From assembly GCA_910585825.1 (NCBI GenBank), contig CAJUEY010000031.1, forward strand, positions 1 to 7,810: DNA of 7,810 nt. Reading direction: 5' to 3'. Below are positions 6,515 through 7,810 of this stretch, piece after piece (within the stretch, counting starts at the first letter, position 1; each line of letters starts with the position of its first letter). Both the position numbers and the translations under genes were made by a program. The notes under the pieces were generated by a model, which was not told where the DNA came from, ran no database searches, and saw only the letters and a program-made list of their open reading frames with translations. The stretch comes from an uncultured Lachnospiraceae bacterium. GTDB lineage: Bacteria; Bacillota; Clostridia; Lachnospirales; Lachnospiraceae.

Positions 6515-6520
6515 TTTACT

Positions 6521-6530
6521 TCCCCCTCTT
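6521..6530 (-). promoter_or_regulatory. Ribosome binding site that sets the Cdd1-like start
   Basis: On the minus strand AAGAGGGGGA lies six bases before the ATG at 6514. The upstream in-frame ATG at 6544 has no comparable sequence, so 6514 is chosen. Confidence 0.65.
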
Positions 6531-6581
6531 GTATATTTTCGCATATGTCATATCTTCTGACTTCTCACTTTTTTATTTGTA

Positions 6582-6590
6582 ATTATAACA
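6582..6590 (-). promoter_or_regulatory. Extended -10 promoter of the Cdd1-like gene
   Basis: The minus strand reads TGTTATAAT, a perfect extended -10 (TGnTATAAT), about 68 bases before the start at 6514. No good -35 is seen at the right distance, which extended -10 promoters tolerate. Confidence 0.5.
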
Positions 6591-6828
6591 GAAACCATTC
6601 ACTTCTAAGTTTATGAAAATTTTATTTGTATCTGAACCAATACTATGCTACAGTCTTCTTATTCAGCAGATTTCTTTCTCTGCTTGAAATTATCTTATAT
6701 TTCAACGGCATTTCGCCGAATTTTTTCAAACAATTTATATCTGCAAGATCTTTATTTCACAAAGAAACACCCTCCGGGTATCCCCTGATACACTGAAAAC
6801 AGTGGAAAATCAAAGAAAGGATGTACTT
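6591..6828. other. AT-rich region between divergent genes
   Basis: No gene is visible here. The stretch lies between the divergent Cdd1-like and Rpn-like genes. It holds a weak 4-bp hairpin (6706-6718) followed by a T run, two adjacent small hairpins just before the Rpn-like gene, and the ribosome binding site AAAGGA (6816-6821). I see no convincing -35/-10 pair for the Rpn-like gene. Confidence 0.5.
6778..6804 (+). repeat. Two adjacent small hairpins before the Rpn-like gene
   Basis: GTATC-CCCT-GATAC (6778-6791) and CACTG-AAAA-CAGTG (6791-6804) are perfect 5-bp stems with tetraloops and share one base. They end 11 bases before the ribosome binding site, so in the mRNA leader they could affect translation or stability. 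They are short enough that chance cannot be excluded. Confidence 0.4.
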
Positions 6829-7810
6829 ATGTCCCAAAAAGAAACTATATATAATCTAAAACAAATTTTAGAAGAACTGAAAGCCTCTGAAGGTCTTCCG
6901 GAAAACCTTTCAACAGAAGCACAGCTATGGGATGAAATTCTGAAAAAAGAAACCTTCCTCATGCCTGAACAGCTTTTTCCGCTAATCAAAGAAATTTATG
7001 GAAAATCCTACCCAAAAGATACGCCTGTAAAACCGCTTGCCACCGAATATTCCGTAGAACGCTCTGATACAAAGGAAATTACATCTGTACGTGCAGACGT
7101 AACAGTACTGATCGGAATACATGATATTTACCACTTTGAGTGTGAAAGCAAAAATGATAAAACTATGGTCATCCGCATGTTTGAATATGACGTTCATATT
7201 GCACTCAGCTACCATACTTCCCCATTATCACTGCAGTTTCCCCATTCTGCAGTCCTCTATCTTCAGGATAATGGAAACATACCAGACACGCTGTCCTGTC
7301 AGATTCATTTTCAGGATGGCGGAACTTATGAATATAAAATTCCAACCATAAAAGTTCAGACATACTCCCTGGAAGATATCAGAGAAAAACATCTCTCTAT
7401 CCTGATTCCCTTTCTTCCCCTTCGTTTTCGCAAATTTATCCGTCCGTCTAAAAACAAAAGAAAATTTACCAAAGAAGAGTTGACTTCCTTTTATCAGCAA
7501 CTTATACTGATTTTAGATAAAGAAGTTCAGGATCATTACCTGAGCGAGAATAACCGGAATGTAATCTTAAACCTGCTGAATAAATCCTTAATCCGTGTTT
7601 TCTATCCGGATAAATCTTTGTTAGGGGAGGTTGTCACTATGACGGAACCTATTTTAGAATTGGAAATCGAAAAATACATCCATGCCGTAGATGAAAAAAT
7701 AAATGAACTAAATTTGCTGAGTGAAAAACTGGCCGAAACAGACCTCGAACTTAGCCAGACAAAAGATGCACTCTCCCAAGCTAACCTTGATCTTTGCGCA
7801 ACCAAAGATG
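6829..7810 (+). CDS. PD-(D/E)XK nuclease-like (Rpn-like) protein, C-terminally cut by window
   Basis: An open frame of 327 codons without a stop, running off the window. Residues about 85-180 resemble the PD-(D/E)XK fold of the Rpn/"transposase-like nuclease" group common in Lachnospiraceae: RADVTVL (88-94, Asp90), then HFECESK (102-108, Glu106 and Lys108 as the E-x-K pair), MVIRMFEYDVHIAL (113-126), FPHSAVLYL (137-145) and IPTIKVQTYSLEDI (171-184). The potential catalytic triad therefore looks intact. From about 280 to the edge the sequence is a polar coiled coil with related LxxxKDALSQANLDL-type units. Known Rpn proteins are DNA endonucleases linked to RecA-independent recombination, but a nuclease role here is inferred and other members are annotated only as hypothetical. 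AAAGGA seven bases upstream sets the start. A nearby ATG at 6821 is out of frame. Confidence 0.75.
   Translation, partial: MSQKETIYNLKQILEELKASEGLPENLSTEAQLWDEILKKETFLMPEQLFPLIKEIYGKSYPKDTPVKPLATEYSVERSDTKEITSVRADVTVLIGIHDIYHFECESKNDKTMVIRMFEYDVHIALSYHTSPLSLQFPHSAVLYLQDNGNIPDTLSCQIHFQDGGTYEYKIPTIKVQTYSLEDIREKHLSILIPFLPLRFRKFIRPSKNKRKFTKEELTSFYQQLILILDKEVQDHYLSENNRNVILNLLNKSLIRVFYPDKSLLGEVVTMTEPILELEIEKYIHAVDEKINELNLLSEKLAETDLELSQTKDALSQANLDLCATKD

Noticed and set aside
6706..6727. CGGC/GCCG hairpin followed by a T run, considered as a terminator
   Set aside because: The stem has only four pairs and there is no plus-strand gene upstream to terminate.
1..7810. CRISPR array, tRNA or rRNA genes, insertion sequence ends
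   Set aside because: I saw no regularly spaced repeats, no tRNA or rRNA-like sequence, and no transposase with flanking terminal repeats.

Overview
The window looks like a chromosomal segment of a gut Firmicute of the Lachnospiraceae type. This rests on recognised protein families (a clostridial GH112 phosphorylase, Bacillus-type NagB and NagA, a Cdd1-like helix-hairpin-helix protein, and the PD-(D/E)XK/Rpn-like family that is common in Lachnospiraceae), strong AGGAGG-type ribosome binding sites, and moderate-to-low GC with AT-rich intergenic DNA. The species cannot be named from the sequence.

Layout: 1-422 has no convincing gene. It holds a long imperfect inverted repeat and a weak terminator candidate downstream of lnpA. 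423-2588 (minus) is an intact GH112 beta-1,3-galactosyl-N-acetylhexosamine phosphorylase. A 182-bp divergent promoter region follows, with a promoter for each direction and a perfect 7-1-7 palindrome inside the lnpA promoter. 2771-4659 (plus) is a two-gene nagB-nagA operon closed by a strong 14-bp hairpin terminator. 4846-5670 (plus) encodes a secreted FN3-SH3b-SH3b protein. 5705-6220 (minus) is a graveyard: pieces of a PfkB fructokinase in three reading frames, directly preceded by a short fragment of a GPH-type sugar transporter. 6233-6514 (minus) is a small Cdd1-like protein. After 314 bp without a gene, a PD-(D/E)XK nuclease-like protein with a C-terminal coiled coil starts at 6829 and runs off the window.

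How the genes fit together: lnpA and nagBA are divergently arranged and biochemically linked. GH112 phosphorolysis of lacto-N-biose or galacto-N-biose (from mucin or milk glycans) gives galactose 1-phosphate and free GlcNAc or GalNAc. NagA and NagB take the 6-phosphate of GlcNAc to fructose 6-phosphate, acetate and ammonia. The kinase, the transporter and a regulator are not in the window. The right half is unrelated accessory DNA.

I found no clearly new biological system. The points most worth a second look are the operator-like palindrome, the link between phosphorolysis and the Nag pathway, the eroded sugar-uptake locus, the Rpn-like gene at the right edge and the inverted repeat at the left end.
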